Positions 54,259-63,369 are shown, counted from the first letter of the stretch. The stretch is 64,000 nucleotides of DNA from VAZQ01 sp035293945 (GCA_035293945.1 DATGLV010000015.1:106326-170325); one strand, 5' to 3'. Notes: a model not told the origin generated them from the sequence alone. Program-made: numbers and translations.

Positions 54259-55686
54259 CTAACGGCCATCCGGCGTGCGCACGCCGGCCCACTGGTCGCG
54301 CACCTGTTGGTAATGCACCATCGGATCGTAGGTCTCGATGTGCAGGCCCAGCACCTGCGGGGAGAGCGCCCCGACCGCCGACAGGACCGTGTATGACGCG
54401 ACAATTCGGTCGTGCTGGGCGGTGACGAGATTCGTCCGCGCCTGAACCAGCGCCTGCTGCGCATTGAGGACGTCGAGCGTGGTGCGCTGGCCCACGCGCG
54501 CCTCCTCGCGCACGCCGTCGAGCGCTATTTCCGACGCCGTGACGTTCGCGACGTTGGCATCGACCTGGGCTTTCGCCGCCTCGAGCTGTCCCCAGCTCTG
54601 CGCGACGTTCTGCTGCACAGCGAGCCGCGCCGTATCGAGATCGAGCCGTCGCTGTCCCAGCGTCTCCTTGGCCTGGCGGATGTTGGCGTATTCGGCGCCG
54701 CCCTGATAGATCGGCACCGTAAGTTGTGCGATCACCGACCCCGATAAGGACTCGAGGTTCGAGAGCTGGCTTTGCGAGCCATAGCTCTTGGCGAAGCTGC
54801 CGTTGACCGACAGGTTGGGATAAAGCGCGCTCTCCTGCACTTTCACCTGCTCGACCGCGGCGTCCACGTTGTACATCGCCACCGTGATAGCGGGGTTTTC
54901 GGCCGCAGCCCTCTGCTGTGCCGCATTGAGCGTCGACGGGAACAACCGATCGACCGGGCTCGCGTTCGCGAGCCTGCCGGGCTCGACCCCGATCACCTGC
55001 ACGTAGGTAGCTTTCGATGTGGCGTAGTTGGATTCGGCTGCGTGCAGACTGGCGCGGCCGGCCGCCAAGCTCTGCTCGGCCTGGGCAAGATCGGTGCGGG
55101 TGACCTCGCCGGCGGTGAAGCGATCGCGGGTCTGCCGCAGCGTCGCCTCCAGCACCTTGACGTTGTTTCGCTGCAGCTCGAGCAGCGCCGCATCCCGCAG
55201 CAGGTTCATGTAGGCGGTGGCGGCATTGAGCAGGATGGTCTGCTCGGTCGTGCGCAGCGTTTCACGCGCGGCGAAGACTTGGCCCTCGGCAAGCCGGGTC
55301 CTCGCTGCTGTCTGAAAGCCGTTGAACAGCGTCTGCTTGCTGGTCAGCCCATAGGTTGCGACCGCGACGGCGCCGTTCTGCCTTGAATAGCCGATGCCGC
55401 CGGTGCCTTTCGACAGCGTGTCGAGATACTGTTCGCCGATTGAAGCCGTCCCGGCAAGCTGCGGACGATAGCCGGACAAAGCGATAGGAACGTTCTCATC
55501 GGCCGCGCGGGTGGCGGCACGTTGCGAATTGATTTGTGGATTGTTCCGGTAGGCCAATGCGAGCGCGCCTTCGAGCGTATCGGCGGCTGCACGTTGCGCG
55601 GCGATCGCAGTCAGCGCGGTGGTGGCCACGAGCACCGCCCGCCCCGCCCGCGCAACCCAACACGGCCGCCGATCCCGATTCCCCAT
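54259..55686 (-). CDS. tolC: TolC family outer-membrane efflux protein
   Basis: A 475-residue outer-membrane channel. A long basic signal peptide is followed by two OEP repeats made of beta strands and long helical hairpins (e.g. LRTTEQTILLNAATAYMNLL, DTARLAVQQNVAQSWGQLEA). Conserved block VGQRTTLDVLNAQQALVQAR near the end. It can serve the RND pump at 41-46 kb or type I secretion. It is downstream of the diverged Pcm paralogue, 240 nt apart. Confidence 0.93.
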   Translation of the reverse strand: MGNRDRRPCWVARAGRAVLVATTALTAIAAQRAAADTLEGALALAYRNNPQINSQRAATRAADENVPIALSGYRPQLAGTASIGEQYLDTLSKGTGGIGYSRQNGAVAVATYGLTSKQTLFNGFQTAARTRLAEGQVFAARETLRTTEQTILLNAATAYMNLLRDAALLELQRNNVKVLEATLRQTRDRFTAGEVTRTDLAQAEQSLAAGRASLHAAESNYATSKATYVQVIGVEPGRLANASPVDRLFPSTLNAAQQRAAAENPAITVAMYNVDAAVEQVKVQESALYPNLSVNGSFAKSYGSQSQLSNLESLSGSVIAQLTVPIYQGGAEYANIRQAKETLGQRRLDLDTARLAVQQNVAQSWGQLEAAKAQVDANVANVTASEIALDGVREEARVGQRTTLDVLNAQQALVQARTNLVTAQHDRIVASYTVLSAVGALSPQVLGLHIETYDPMVHYQQVRDQWAGVRTPDGR

Positions 55687-55926
55687 GGCCCCGATCTATC
55701 GTCACTTGATGCGCCAACTCAATCCGCCGCCGATTACCCCCGCGCGGACCGAGCCCCGGCACGTCGCCCGCCTGAGCGGCACGACGCCCTCCAAACCACC
55801 ACGTTGAACTTAGAGAGGTTTTGCCCGGCTTGAAACCCCTACAAAATCACCTTCGCAAAAAACCTGTGCGCTGGCGCTTTCTGGTCACACCTCGTGCGCA
55901 TGGAGAATATTGGCGCGTAAAGTGTT

Positions 55927-56604
55927 CTAAAAGACAAACTCCGTCGGAGCGGAAAACCCGGGTAGCAGGGGTGCAGCAGCATCAAAAATGGGCCGACCGC
56001 CGCTGTCGCCGTCGACCCGGTAGAACAGCATCGCCTTACCGTTCGGGCCGCGGCCCGACACCCCGACCAGTCGCCCGCCTGGTTTCAGCTGGTGCACCAA
56101 CGATTTGGGAGCAACCTCAAAGGCGCCCTCGAGGACGATGACGTCATAAGGAGCCCCCTTTGGATGGCCCTCGACGAGCGGGCCGGTGACCACCTCGATC
56201 TGTGTCAAGCCCAGCGAACTCACATTAGTGCGGGCCGCGTCAGCGAGCGCCGGATCCTCCTCCAGGGCCACGACTGAATTCGTCAAATGGGCAATGATCG
56301 CGGAGCTGTAGCCGGTGGCGCAGCCGACATCGAGCACGTGGTCGTTGGCGGCGATCTCGGCAGCCTGCAGCAGCCTGGCGAACACCATCGGCTTGAGCAG
56401 GCGCCGTGCCGGGCGCCCGCCGGAGGCACTTGCCGCCAGGACATCGCGATCGAGATAAGCGAGCGCGGCCTGCTCGGGCGGCACGAATCGCTCACGCGGC
56501 ACCTTCAACATGGCCGTGATGAGCCGCATGTCCGTGACGTCGCTGGTGCGGACCTGACTGTCCACCATGCTCCGGCGCGCAAGCGCGAAGTCGAAGTCGA
56601 TCAT
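55927..56604 (-). CDS. Pcm-like methyltransferase paralogue
   Basis: A 225-residue SAM methyltransferase of the PIMT fold. The SAM motif VLDVGCATGYSSAIIAHL is intact and the N-terminus (ARRSMVDSQVRTSDVTDMRL) is alphaproteobacterial-specific. The catalytic loop of true Pcm (T-I-S-Q-P) is replaced by RPARRLLKPMVFARLL, so isoaspartate repair is doubtful. A canonical pcm is present at 24743. The position upstream of tolC is conserved in this order. ATG 56604 gives the family N-terminus; the extension to 56766 is not supported. Confidence 0.85.
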   Translation of the reverse strand: MIDFDFALARRSMVDSQVRTSDVTDMRLITAMLKVPRERFVPPEQAALAYLDRDVLAASASGGRPARRLLKPMVFARLLQAAEIAANDHVLDVGCATGYSSAIIAHLTNSVVALEEDPALADAARTNVSSLGLTQIEVVTGPLVEGHPKGAPYDVIVLEGAFEVAPKSLVHQLKPGGRLVGVSGRGPNGKAMLFYRVDGDSGGRPIFDAAAPLLPGFSAPTEFVF

Positions 56605-56968
56605 CACGGCAAATCCAAGGATGAATCCGAAACCAGAACCGCACCGTGGCGGCGTGCCATTGCGGTTTTCTTGCGACAAGGCACACGAAAAGGCAAGGTG
56701 AACCCCGCGGCCCGGCCTGTGCCCCGCGGCCGGAATTTTCAGTTGCAGAAGCGACGGGCGGGCCAATTCAATTCAGAGCCGCGTGGCGCCGTCCTGTGCA
56801 GTGCCGGTCGCGGCGAGCCTAAAGACACGCAGGTTATGGCGCGCTCGCCACCTCTCTCGGATGCCGGTCCCGGCGTGGCGACAGAATCGGCGCAGCGATC
56901 CCAATTGGACCGCAACCCGTGCATTGCCTAATCGGCCGCAAAGCTTTAGCTATTGCGCTTGCGTTCGA
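56605..56968. other. intergenic, no gene recognised
   Basis: 364 bases holding the promoter of the Pcm paralogue on the minus strand. A plausible tRNA-Cys promoter lies near 56925-56960 on the plus strand (ttgcct ... tttagctat). Short ORFs here look like noise. Confidence 0.4.
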
Positions 56969-57042
56969 GGCCACGTGGCGGAGTGGTTACGCAACGGTCT
57001 GCAAAACCGTGTACCCCGGTTCAATTCCGGGCGTGGCCTCCA
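56969..57042 (+). tRNA. tRNA-Cys (anticodon GCA)
   Basis: ggccacg pairs with cgtggcc, followed by T discriminator and CCA. The anticodon loop in ggtctGCAaaaccg carries GCA. A T-arm with ggttcaattcc is present. 74 nt including CCA. Confidence 0.97.
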
Positions 57043-57170
57043 ACACCAAGCGATTCTTGATCCGCAATGCGGACTATCGGGCGATCCTAAAATAACGGAT
57101 CACGATATATTCCGACTTCCCGAGCGCAGGACGGCCCTGCTGGACCGCTACCAGGCTGCGGGAGTTGGCG

Positions 57171-57195
57171 GGGTCGCGCCAGACTCGCGCGACCC
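57171..57195. terminator. hairpin after ctpA
   Basis: gggtcgcgc and gcgcgaccc form a perfect 9-bp stem with a 7-nt loop, about 16 nt beyond the ctpA stop and downstream of the convergent tRNA-Cys. No T-run, so modest confidence. Confidence 0.4.
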
Positions 57196-57210
57196 TAAAC
57201 GCGGATCGCG

Positions 57211-58644
57211 TCAGCGTGAGCCGACTTGATCCGACGGCGGCGGAAAGGCCGTATTGGTTTGCTTGCCGCGCACCAGATCCAGAGCATAGTTGAGGACCTT
57301 GTCGTCCTTTGGGTTCTGCGGAATGTAGGACTGCGAGCCCTTTTCCTCTTCGCCCGTCGCCTTGAGATGCCCGCGTAGCGAGGCCTCGCCGCCGAGCTCG
57401 GTCTCGCCCTTGAGGTTGTCGGGCACGTCCTGCTCCATGACGATCTCGGGAGTGATGCCAAGCGCCTGGATCGAGCGTCCGGACGGGGTGTAGTAGCGCG
57501 CCGTGGTGAGGCGCAACGCACCGTCGGTCGGGCTCAGCGGAATGATCGTCTGCACCGAACCCTTGCCGAAGGACCGCGTGCCGATGAGCGTCGCGCGCCT
57601 GTGGTCCTGTAAGGCGCCGGCGACGATCTCGGAGGCCGAGGCGGAGCCGCCATTAATAAGGACGATCAGCGGCTTTCCCTTGGTCAGATCGCCCGGATCC
57701 GGCTTTGCCTCGAAGCGCTGCATGTCTTCGGGCTCACGGCCGCGAATCGAGACGATCTCGCCACGGTTGATGAAGTCGTTGACCACCGACACGGCCTGGT
57801 CGAGCAATCCACCCGGATTGTTGCGCAGGTCAAGGATATAGCCTTTGAGCTTGTCGCCGCTCTTGGCCTTGATGTCGTTGATGGCTTTCTGCAGGCCTTC
57901 GGTGGTCTGCTCGGTGAACTGGGTGAGGCGGATATACCCGACATCATCGCCGTCCAGATGTGAGCGCACCGAGCTGACGTGAATGACCGCGCGGGTGATC
58001 GAGATCTCGATCGGCTTGTCCTGGCCTTTGCGGGTGATGGTCAGCTTGACGGTGGTGTTGACCGGCCCGCGCATCTTCTCGATAGCTTGGTCGAGGCTCA
58101 TGCCCTCGATCGATTCACCGTTGAGCTTAGTGATGACATCGTTGGCCATGACGCCGGCCTTGGCGGCGGGCGTGTCGTCGATCGGGGTCACCACCTTGAC
58201 CTGCCCGTCCTCCATCGTGACTTCCATGCCGAGACCACCGAACTCGCCCTTGGTCTCGACCTGCATGTCGCGGAAATTGCTGGCATCCATGTAGCTCGAA
58301 TGCGGATCGAGCCCGGACAGCATGCCGGTGATCGACGACGCGATGAGCTTGGTGTCGTCGGGCTTGTCGACGTAATGGGAGCGCACCGTCTCGAACACCT
58401 CGCCGAACAGCTGCAGCTGCCGATAGGTCTCGGCGCTGGCTTCGCTCGCTGACGTCGCGGCCTTTGCCGGCGACCAGATCGAGACCGGCAACGGCTTGGT
58501 CGCCAGCAGCACCAGCGCACAACCGGCCGCTGCGCCGAGGAAGCCGAAAGCGACCTTGCGCAGGATCGGCAGCTCTCCGGCCCGCAAGCTTCGCGCGCTA
58601 CGAGAAGCTTTAACGGGAGACTTAGGCTCAAAGTCTGATGTCAA
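57211..58644 (-). CDS. ctpA: S41 carboxy-terminal processing protease
   Basis: A 477-residue periplasmic protease. An N-terminal anchor (KVAFGFLGAAAGCALVLLA) is followed by a PDZ domain (about 105-190, GGLGMEVTMEDGQVKVVTPI) and an S41 core. The catalytic Ser is in INGGSASASEIVAGAL and the Lys in GTRSFGKGSVQTI. It trims C-termini of envelope proteins. I chose TTG 58644 because GGAGG lies 7 nt upstream; the longer frame opens at another TTG without a site. Confidence 0.92.
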   Translation of the reverse strand: MTSDFEPKSPVKASRSARSLRAGELPILRKVAFGFLGAAAGCALVLLATKPLPVSIWSPAKAATSASEASAETYRQLQLFGEVFETVRSHYVDKPDDTKLIASSITGMLSGLDPHSSYMDASNFRDMQVETKGEFGGLGMEVTMEDGQVKVVTPIDDTPAAKAGVMANDVITKLNGESIEGMSLDQAIEKMRGPVNTTVKLTITRKGQDKPIEISITRAVIHVSSVRSHLDGDDVGYIRLTQFTEQTTEGLQKAINDIKAKSGDKLKGYILDLRNNPGGLLDQAVSVVNDFINRGEIVSIRGREPEDMQRFEAKPDPGDLTKGKPLIVLINGGSASASEIVAGALQDHRRATLIGTRSFGKGSVQTIIPLSPTDGALRLTTARYYTPSGRSIQALGITPEIVMEQDVPDNLKGETELGGEASLRGHLKATGEEEKGSQSYIPQNPKDDKVLNYALDLVRGKQTNTAFPPPSDQVGSR

Positions 58645-58997
58645 GGGCAAACCTCCAGGGGGCGCGCCGGGCGAGCGGCACAAGTCAATCGAACGCAGTT
58701 AATGGCCCATATATAGCCTGTTCGCACGCCATGCGAATGCGCAAAAGTAAAGCAGTCGATCACGCTTGAGAGATAGGCGCGATGGCGCCGCAGATTTCAC
58801 CGGTATGATTTGCCGGCAAGGTTTGGCGAGGACCGCCGACCGCAGCTCCCATCCGGCCATGGTAGACCCCGAAGGGTTAGCAATTGCTTATTGTGCCATG
58901 CAATAGGCAAATGCTGCCATGCGACAACTTGTGATGAATCCTATGGAATACCAGTTATACGGAGCACGAAAGATTCTTGCGAACCGAAAGGAACCCG
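58645..58997. other. intergenic between ctpA and the DUF1127 gene
   Basis: About 350 bases between divergent genes. It contains the inverted repeat at 58884-58910. No other gene is visible. Confidence 0.45.
58884..58910 (+). promoter_or_regulatory. LysR-type inverted repeat upstream of the DUF1127 gene
   Basis: ttgcttattg and caataggcaa form 10-bp arms with one mismatch around a 7-nt centre, ending about 88 nt before the DUF1127 start. TTGC-N-GCAA symmetry and position fit a LysR-type activator site. In Brucella, the LysR regulator VtlR controls small DUF1127 genes, which makes this site credible. Confidence 0.45.
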
Positions 58998-59219
58998 ATG
59001 CTCAGCCTGTTGATTTTCCGCCCTCTCGATAATCTCCTCGCAGCCGTGGATAGCGTCCGGCACCACTTCTACGCGCTGTTTGACCTGGTGCAGGAAGCCC
59101 ATGCGACCGCCGCTCGTTTCGAGGAGCTGGCGCAGATGTCAGATGCCGAGCTCGCCCGCCGCGGCCTCAAGCGCGAAGGCCTAGCCCAGGCGGTCTTCAC
59201 CGCTACAGCGGAGGCCTGA
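58998..59219 (+). CDS. small DUF1127-type protein
   Basis: A 73-residue protein with N-terminal FRPLDNLLAAVDSVRHHFYA and the DUF1127-like C-terminus ELAQMSDAELARRGLKREGL. Such small Arg-rich proteins bind RNA or influence growth and stress in alphaproteobacteria. The AAAGGAA site before ATG 58998 decides the start. An inverted repeat upstream suggests LysR-type control. Confidence 0.8.
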   Translation: MLSLLIFRPLDNLLAAVDSVRHHFYALFDLVQEAHATAARFEELAQMSDAELARRGLKREGLAQAVFTATAEA

Positions 59220-59529
59220 CCGCAAGGCCCGAATCGGCGCACGAGGGGACCCGCGCCTGCGCCTCCGGGCGCCTTGCCACCTGACGCGACTCATGCCGCG
59301 TCGACTGGGCCACTTCGCCGAGACATGCTCTTGGTTGCGCGCCCCCTGAGGCAATCCTGCCCGTCAATTCCGCCGCTGCCCTGCCCGCCTCTCCGCGCAC
59401 GAGCCTGCCAGCAAGACGGATCACTTCCGAGCGCCCGCCTAGAGCGGCCGACAGCGATCAGCGGCTTGCCGCTTTGCATTTGCCGGCGCGTTTGTTATAG
59501 CCGCGGCGTCGCTGCTTTGACCGCGATGT
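59220..59529. other. intergenic before tRNA-Asn
   Basis: 310 bases with no recognisable gene. The plus-strand ORF 59274-59711 runs through the tRNA and is not credible. Confidence 0.45.
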
Positions 59530-59604
59530 TCCCCGGTAGCTCAGCGGTAGAGCAACCGGCTGTTAACCGGTTGGTCGCTGGTTCGAATCCGGCCCGGGGA
59601 GCCA
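59530..59604 (+). tRNA. tRNA-Asn (anticodon GTT)
   Basis: tccccgg pairs with ccgggga, followed by G and CCA. Anticodon loop ctGTTaa gives GTT, with a T-arm of ggttcgaatcc. 75 nt. Its 3' end is the likely integration site of the downstream island. Confidence 0.97.
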
Positions 59605-59710
59605 ACGCCTGTTCTCTTCTGTTCACCACTGTCCACAGCCGTCGAAAAAACCCTTGTGCGATCAAAGATATCGCCCGATGGTCGTCCACGGCTGTCCGCG
59701 GTGGTCCATG
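59580..59710. other. putative attL with integrase arm sites
   Basis: The 3' half of tRNA-Asn is followed by clustered gtcca-type repeats (ctgtccac, cgtccacg, ctgtccgc, tggtccat). An inverted repeat pairs ccactgtccacagccgt (59626-59642) with 59688-59704, 13 of 17 matching. This is the usual layout of an attachment site with integrase arm-binding sites just upstream of the integrase gene. Confidence 0.55.
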
Positions 59711-59801
59711 AGCAGCCAGGAATTCTGTTGGTAGATTTGTTGGTATCCGGCGCGGCAACGAAAGGGAGGCTCCTGATGAATTTCTAACCAAGGAGCCACC
59801 C

Positions 59802-61040
59802 ATGGCACTGACCGACACGACGATCCGTAACCTCAAGCCCCAGCAGAAGCCCTATAAGAAGAGCGACAGCGGCGGACTTCAGCTACACGTCATGCCAGAG
59901 GGTTCCAGGCTCTGGCGGCTGGCCTACCGCTTCGCCGGCAAGCAAAAGACCATCGCACTCGGTTCATACCCGGCGGTTACGCTGGCAATGGCGCGCGAAG
60001 CCAAAGACGAGGCAAGGCGGCTGCTCGCCCAAGGCGTTGATCCGTCCGAAAAGCGCAAAGCCGACAAGCGCGCTGCTGCCGCGGCTCGGACGTTCGGCGA
60101 GGCGGCGGACGAATGGTTCGCCACCAAGCGGGTGCCCGAAGAGAAATCGGAGGCGACCCTAGAGCGTGATCGCTGGCTCATGGGGGAGTGGAAATCCGAA
60201 ATCGGGCACCGCCCTATCGGCGAAATCGAACCGCCCGAATTGCTGCCCGCCCTGAAAAGGGTCGCCGCCCGCAAGCACTATGAGACCGCTTCGCGGATGC
60301 GCACCCTCGCGTCGCAAGTGTTCCGCTTCGGGGTAGCGAACGGCTACTGCCAGCGAGACGCGGCAGCTGATCTCAAAGGCGCCCTTACCTCGCCAAAGAG
60401 CGAACCACGCCCCGGCCTGACGGACCCCGCCGCCGTCGGAAAGCTGTGTAGGGCGATCAATAGTTACATCGGCAAGGGCCCACCCGTCGGATGGGCCCTG
60501 CGTCTGCTCTCCCTCACCTTGGTCCGCCCCGGTGAGGTGGCGAAGGCGGAGTGGTCGGAGATCGACTTCGAGCGCCGGGTCTGGACGATTCCGGCGGCCA
60601 AAATGAAGATGCGACGCGACCATCAGGTGCCGCTGTCGCAGCAGGCGCTGGATGTGTTGCTTGCCGTCAAAGCCAGAAACGGTAATCGGAAATACGTCTT
60701 CGCCACATTCAAGGACAAGCCGTTGTCGGGAAACACCTTCAACACCGCATTGCGCATCTTGGGTTACGACACCCAGACGGAGCATTGCGCGCATGGCTTT
60801 CGCACGACCGCCTCAACCCTCCTGAACGAGGAACGAGGCCCCGACGGCAAGCCCAAATGGCACCCGGATGTCATCGAACTACAGCTTGCCCACGTCGATG
60901 CAAATAATAGCCGGGCAGCTTACAACAGGGCGCAATACTGGCCCGATCGCGTGCGGCTGATGCAGCATTGGGCCGACCGGCTAGACAAGCTGAGAAGCGG
61001 CGCCCAAGTGGTTACGCTTTCCCGACAGGCCGCGGGATAG
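59802..61040 (+). CDS. P4-type tyrosine integrase
   Basis: A 412-residue site-specific recombinase. N-terminal DUF4102 arm-binding domain (DTTIRNLKPQQKPYKKSDSG), a SAM-like core-binding domain and the catalytic domain. The catalytic residues are R242 (LVRPGEVAK), H331/R334 (HGFRTTAST), H364 and nucleophile Y374 (AAYNRAQY). It sits about 200 nt after the tRNA-Asn 3' end, the usual site of P4-like islands. It defines the left end of an integrated element whose right end is outside the window. Confidence 0.95.
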   Translation: MALTDTTIRNLKPQQKPYKKSDSGGLQLHVMPEGSRLWRLAYRFAGKQKTIALGSYPAVTLAMAREAKDEARRLLAQGVDPSEKRKADKRAAAAARTFGEAADEWFATKRVPEEKSEATLERDRWLMGEWKSEIGHRPIGEIEPPELLPALKRVAARKHYETASRMRTLASQVFRFGVANGYCQRDAAADLKGALTSPKSEPRPGLTDPAAVGKLCRAINSYIGKGPPVGWALRLLSLTLVRPGEVAKAEWSEIDFERRVWTIPAAKMKMRRDHQVPLSQQALDVLLAVKARNGNRKYVFATFKDKPLSGNTFNTALRILGYDTQTEHCAHGFRTTASTLLNEERGPDGKPKWHPDVIELQLAHVDANNSRAAYNRAQYWPDRVRLMQHWADRLDKLRSGAQVVTLSRQAAG

Positions 61041-61151
61041 CTACGCCCTGTCGGTTGTCATTGTAAGAGCTCGACGGCGGCGACGCGCTCTTTCGGCTGG
61101 ACGTACCAGGACGCGCACGCCGTTATGTGCGGCGGGCGCAATCCCTTTTCT

Positions 61152-62003
61152 CTAAAGTCGGGGTGTGGGTATGAGATCGGCGAGTGGCCGGCACTTGCCG
61201 CCGATGTGTATCATGACGTGGCAGTTGGCGCAGACGACGGCCAAGTCCCTCAACGTGACCTTACGGCCCTCCCGCGGCGCTGAACTCAGCGGCAGCAGGT
61301 GATGGACTTGCGCATATCCTTCGCCAAGCGCTCCATACCGCGCCATGAAGTCAAATCCGCAGTTCGGCACTTCGCAGATCAGCCTGCCAGCATTCTTGCT
61401 TAAGGCATCACGGATTTTTTCCCGTCGCGCCCGCGACTCGCGTTGGCGGTGATAGATAAAGTTTAAGCGGCTCTTGCCCTCGAACCAGGAACCTTCAAGG
61501 TCGGATGCCTCCACCGGGGGCGCTACAGGCTTTTCACCCCGGACTACCCAACATTCCCCCGTGTCGTAGTCGTATTCGGTGACCGCCCACAATGCCTTGT
61601 CCAATTCCCGCACCTTAACGCTCGAAGCCTTGGGTTTAGGATCTGCCGGGTCGCGCTGCTTGCCCTCGATGACGATGACCCTGACCGGCAGCTGCTGGCG
61701 GTAGGCGAGCTCAAGCCTCGCTCCAAAAGCCGCGTCCTGATGATTTCGGCGTTTCGACGCTCGGGCGCTCGGCTTGCGGTGAAAGGCTATGCTGCCGTTC
61801 CGCGGGATCAAATCACGGTGCCAGAGGCAAAGCGCGATCGCCTCGCCGGGCTGCTCGAATGACCAATTGTAGCAATATTTGGGGTTGCGGGACGGTGGCT
61901 GGCCCTTCACGTTCTTCCAGTCGCTTACATCGAAGCCGGCTTCGGCGAGCAGGTCCATGACCAGCGCCTTGCGCAGCGGCTTTAGGTCATCAATTGTTGA
62001 CAA
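61152..62003 (-). CDS. HNH endonuclease-domain protein
   Basis: A 283-residue protein. Residues 1-150 are an uncharacterised domain (ARLELAYRQQLPVRVIVIEG). The C-terminus is an McrA-like HNH fold: zinc Cys pairs in CEVPNCGFDF (C210, C215) and CANCHVMIH (C258, C261), and catalytic His in VHHLLPLS. The TTG start follows GGAGGA. It is a lone nuclease in the island, so a role in restriction of foreign DNA is plausible but unproven. No methylase is adjacent. Confidence 0.85.
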   Translation of the reverse strand: MSTIDDLKPLRKALVMDLLAEAGFDVSDWKNVKGQPPSRNPKYCYNWSFEQPGEAIALCLWHRDLIPRNGSIAFHRKPSARASKRRNHQDAAFGARLELAYRQQLPVRVIVIEGKQRDPADPKPKASSVKVRELDKALWAVTEYDYDTGECWVVRGEKPVAPPVEASDLEGSWFEGKSRLNFIYHRQRESRARREKIRDALSKNAGRLICEVPNCGFDFMARYGALGEGYAQVHHLLPLSSAPREGRKVTLRDLAVVCANCHVMIHIGGKCRPLADLIPTPRL

Positions 62004-62101
62004 GGGAGTTCCTCCAGCTCCTACATTGCCGTGTGGCGGACGGGGTTAGCTCTAGCAACTTTTTGAAAATCATGGGGCGGGCCTCGCCGCGTTGTGGACC
62101 G

Positions 62102-62518
62102 TCAGATCGAGATGCCTTCGCCGGCACCGTCTATACCGGGCCGCGCGACTGATAATCGGCCGCGGCTGACCTCATTCGAGGACGAAGAACATTTACAAAG
62201 GCGTTTAACCTCGGAGGCAGGTTTTGCCGTCGCAATCAGGGCGGCCCCGGCGGCTGTCTCCGGAAAGGGGCTGAACATGAAGAGCCGCTCGATCTGTTCG
62301 CGTGTGCATTTGTTCTGCAGCGACTGGTCCTTGAGCCTTTCCAGCAAGGAATCAACTCGTTCTTCGATCGCGGCGCGCCGGCTCTCGGAGCTACCGGCCT
62401 CTTCGGCCGCCTCCTCGATGCCCTCGATAAGTTCGTTGGCCAGCGCGGGATTGGGAAATTTTGCATCGACCCAGGACCGCCAGATGACGTACAGGCTGTG
62501 ATAATCCCGGTCCGTCAC
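62102..62518 (-). CDS. hypothetical island protein
   Basis: A 138-residue protein with GTG start. It begins YHSLYVIWRSWVDAKFPNP, followed by an acidic helix-rich part (ELIEGIEEAAEEAGSSESRR) and a Ser-rich C-terminus. No family recognised. Same strand as neighbouring island genes. Confidence 0.65.
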   Translation of the reverse strand: MTDRDYHSLYVIWRSWVDAKFPNPALANELIEGIEEAAEEAGSSESRRAAIEERVDSLLERLKDQSLQNKCTREQIERLFMFSPFPETAAGAALIATAKPASEVKRLCKCSSSSNEVSRGRLSVARPGIDGAGEGISI

Positions 62519-62555
62519 CTCGCGCGTTTTTTAAGACGTCGGAAAATTCACCCCG

Positions 62556-62792
62556 TTACACGTCACGCTGACCCAACAAACTGTAACCAAGGTGGCCATG
62601 GAGCGCTTCGATGAGTGCAGCCGGATCGTGACGCATTTCAGTCTTCAGCCAACCTTTCCTGACGAGTGCTTCAACTTCCACCTCGTGCAGTTCGATTGTT
62701 ACGCAGCGAATGCCCTGCCGGCGCCGGTGTCGGTGCAGACGCATTCGCGCCGCCCCGGAGCGGTGTGTCAGAAGTTCATTAGCAGACGCCAT
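62556..62792 (-). CDS. small basic island protein
   Basis: A 78-residue protein with Arg-rich RSGAARMRLHRHRRRQGIR followed by an alpha/beta part (CVTIELHEVEVEALVRKGWL). Resembles small DNA-binding-like proteins of Hyphomicrobiales islands. ATG 62792 lies directly after the upstream stop, with a GGAG site. The longer frame to 62867 overlaps the neighbour. Confidence 0.7.
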   Translation of the reverse strand: MASANELLTHRSGAARMRLHRHRRRQGIRCVTIELHEVEVEALVRKGWLKTEMRHDPAALIEALHGHLGYSLLGQRDV

Positions 62793-62793
62793 A

Positions 62794-63369
62794 TCAACTC
62801 CTGTTGCCGTTTCGCTCGAAAGAGCTGCCGATACGGTCGCGGTCCAGCCGCACCACCCGAGGTCCATCTGCTGCCGGGGCGCTGCCTGTGTGCCCCGTGG
62901 TCAGCGGGAGCGGTTGGGAAGCGATCTGCGGTAACGCACGATGCTTCGCGGCGTCGTATTTCTCGCCGTTCGCATTGAAGAAGCCCGTGCCATTCCATGT
63001 GAAGCCACGGGAAACGCGTTCCTCGACAAAAGCCAGCGCCTTCTCGGTTTTCTCGAACCCGTCCAGAGCCTCCCCGATCTCTTGGATCGACGGCGGAAAC
63101 TTATGGGTCCGCTGAATGCAGTCGCGGCGCAGCGGGTCGGTTGCCCGGATCAGCACGGCGTCGCTGTACTGCGAGAACACGGCAGCGACCTGGGCCTGGA
63201 ACATCTCCGGGTCGGCGTAAGCATCAAGCCGGTAAGCGGTGAACAGGAGTTTCTGACACCTCTGGGCCACCGCCATGCTGGCCTTCGGCTGCCGCTCTGA
63301 GCTTTGCGTATACCCGGTCGATGGCGGCGACTCCCGATCGAGGATCGACGGTATGGGCAGCTTTTCCAC
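62794..63369 (-). CDS. hypothetical island protein with GTG start
   Basis: A 191-residue protein from GTG 63369, set by a GGAGG site 6 nt upstream. It includes MAVAQRCQKLLFTAYRLDAY, DAVLIRATDPLRRDCIQRTH and FPPSIQEIGEALDGFEKTEK. No named family. Its first 146 nt overlap out of frame with the end of the next gene upstream. Stop and next start nearly touch. Confidence 0.75.
   Translation of the reverse strand: MEKLPIPSILDRESPPSTGYTQSSERQPKASMAVAQRCQKLLFTAYRLDAYADPEMFQAQVAAVFSQYSDAVLIRATDPLRRDCIQRTHKFPPSIQEIGEALDGFEKTEKALAFVEERVSRGFTWNGTGFFNANGEKYDAAKHRALPQIASQPLPLTTGHTGSAPAADGPRVVRLDRDRIGSSFERNGNRS

Noticed and set aside
59274..59711. 145-aa plus-strand ORF across tRNA-Asn
   Set aside because: It reads through the tRNA and attachment site and lacks a ribosome binding site.
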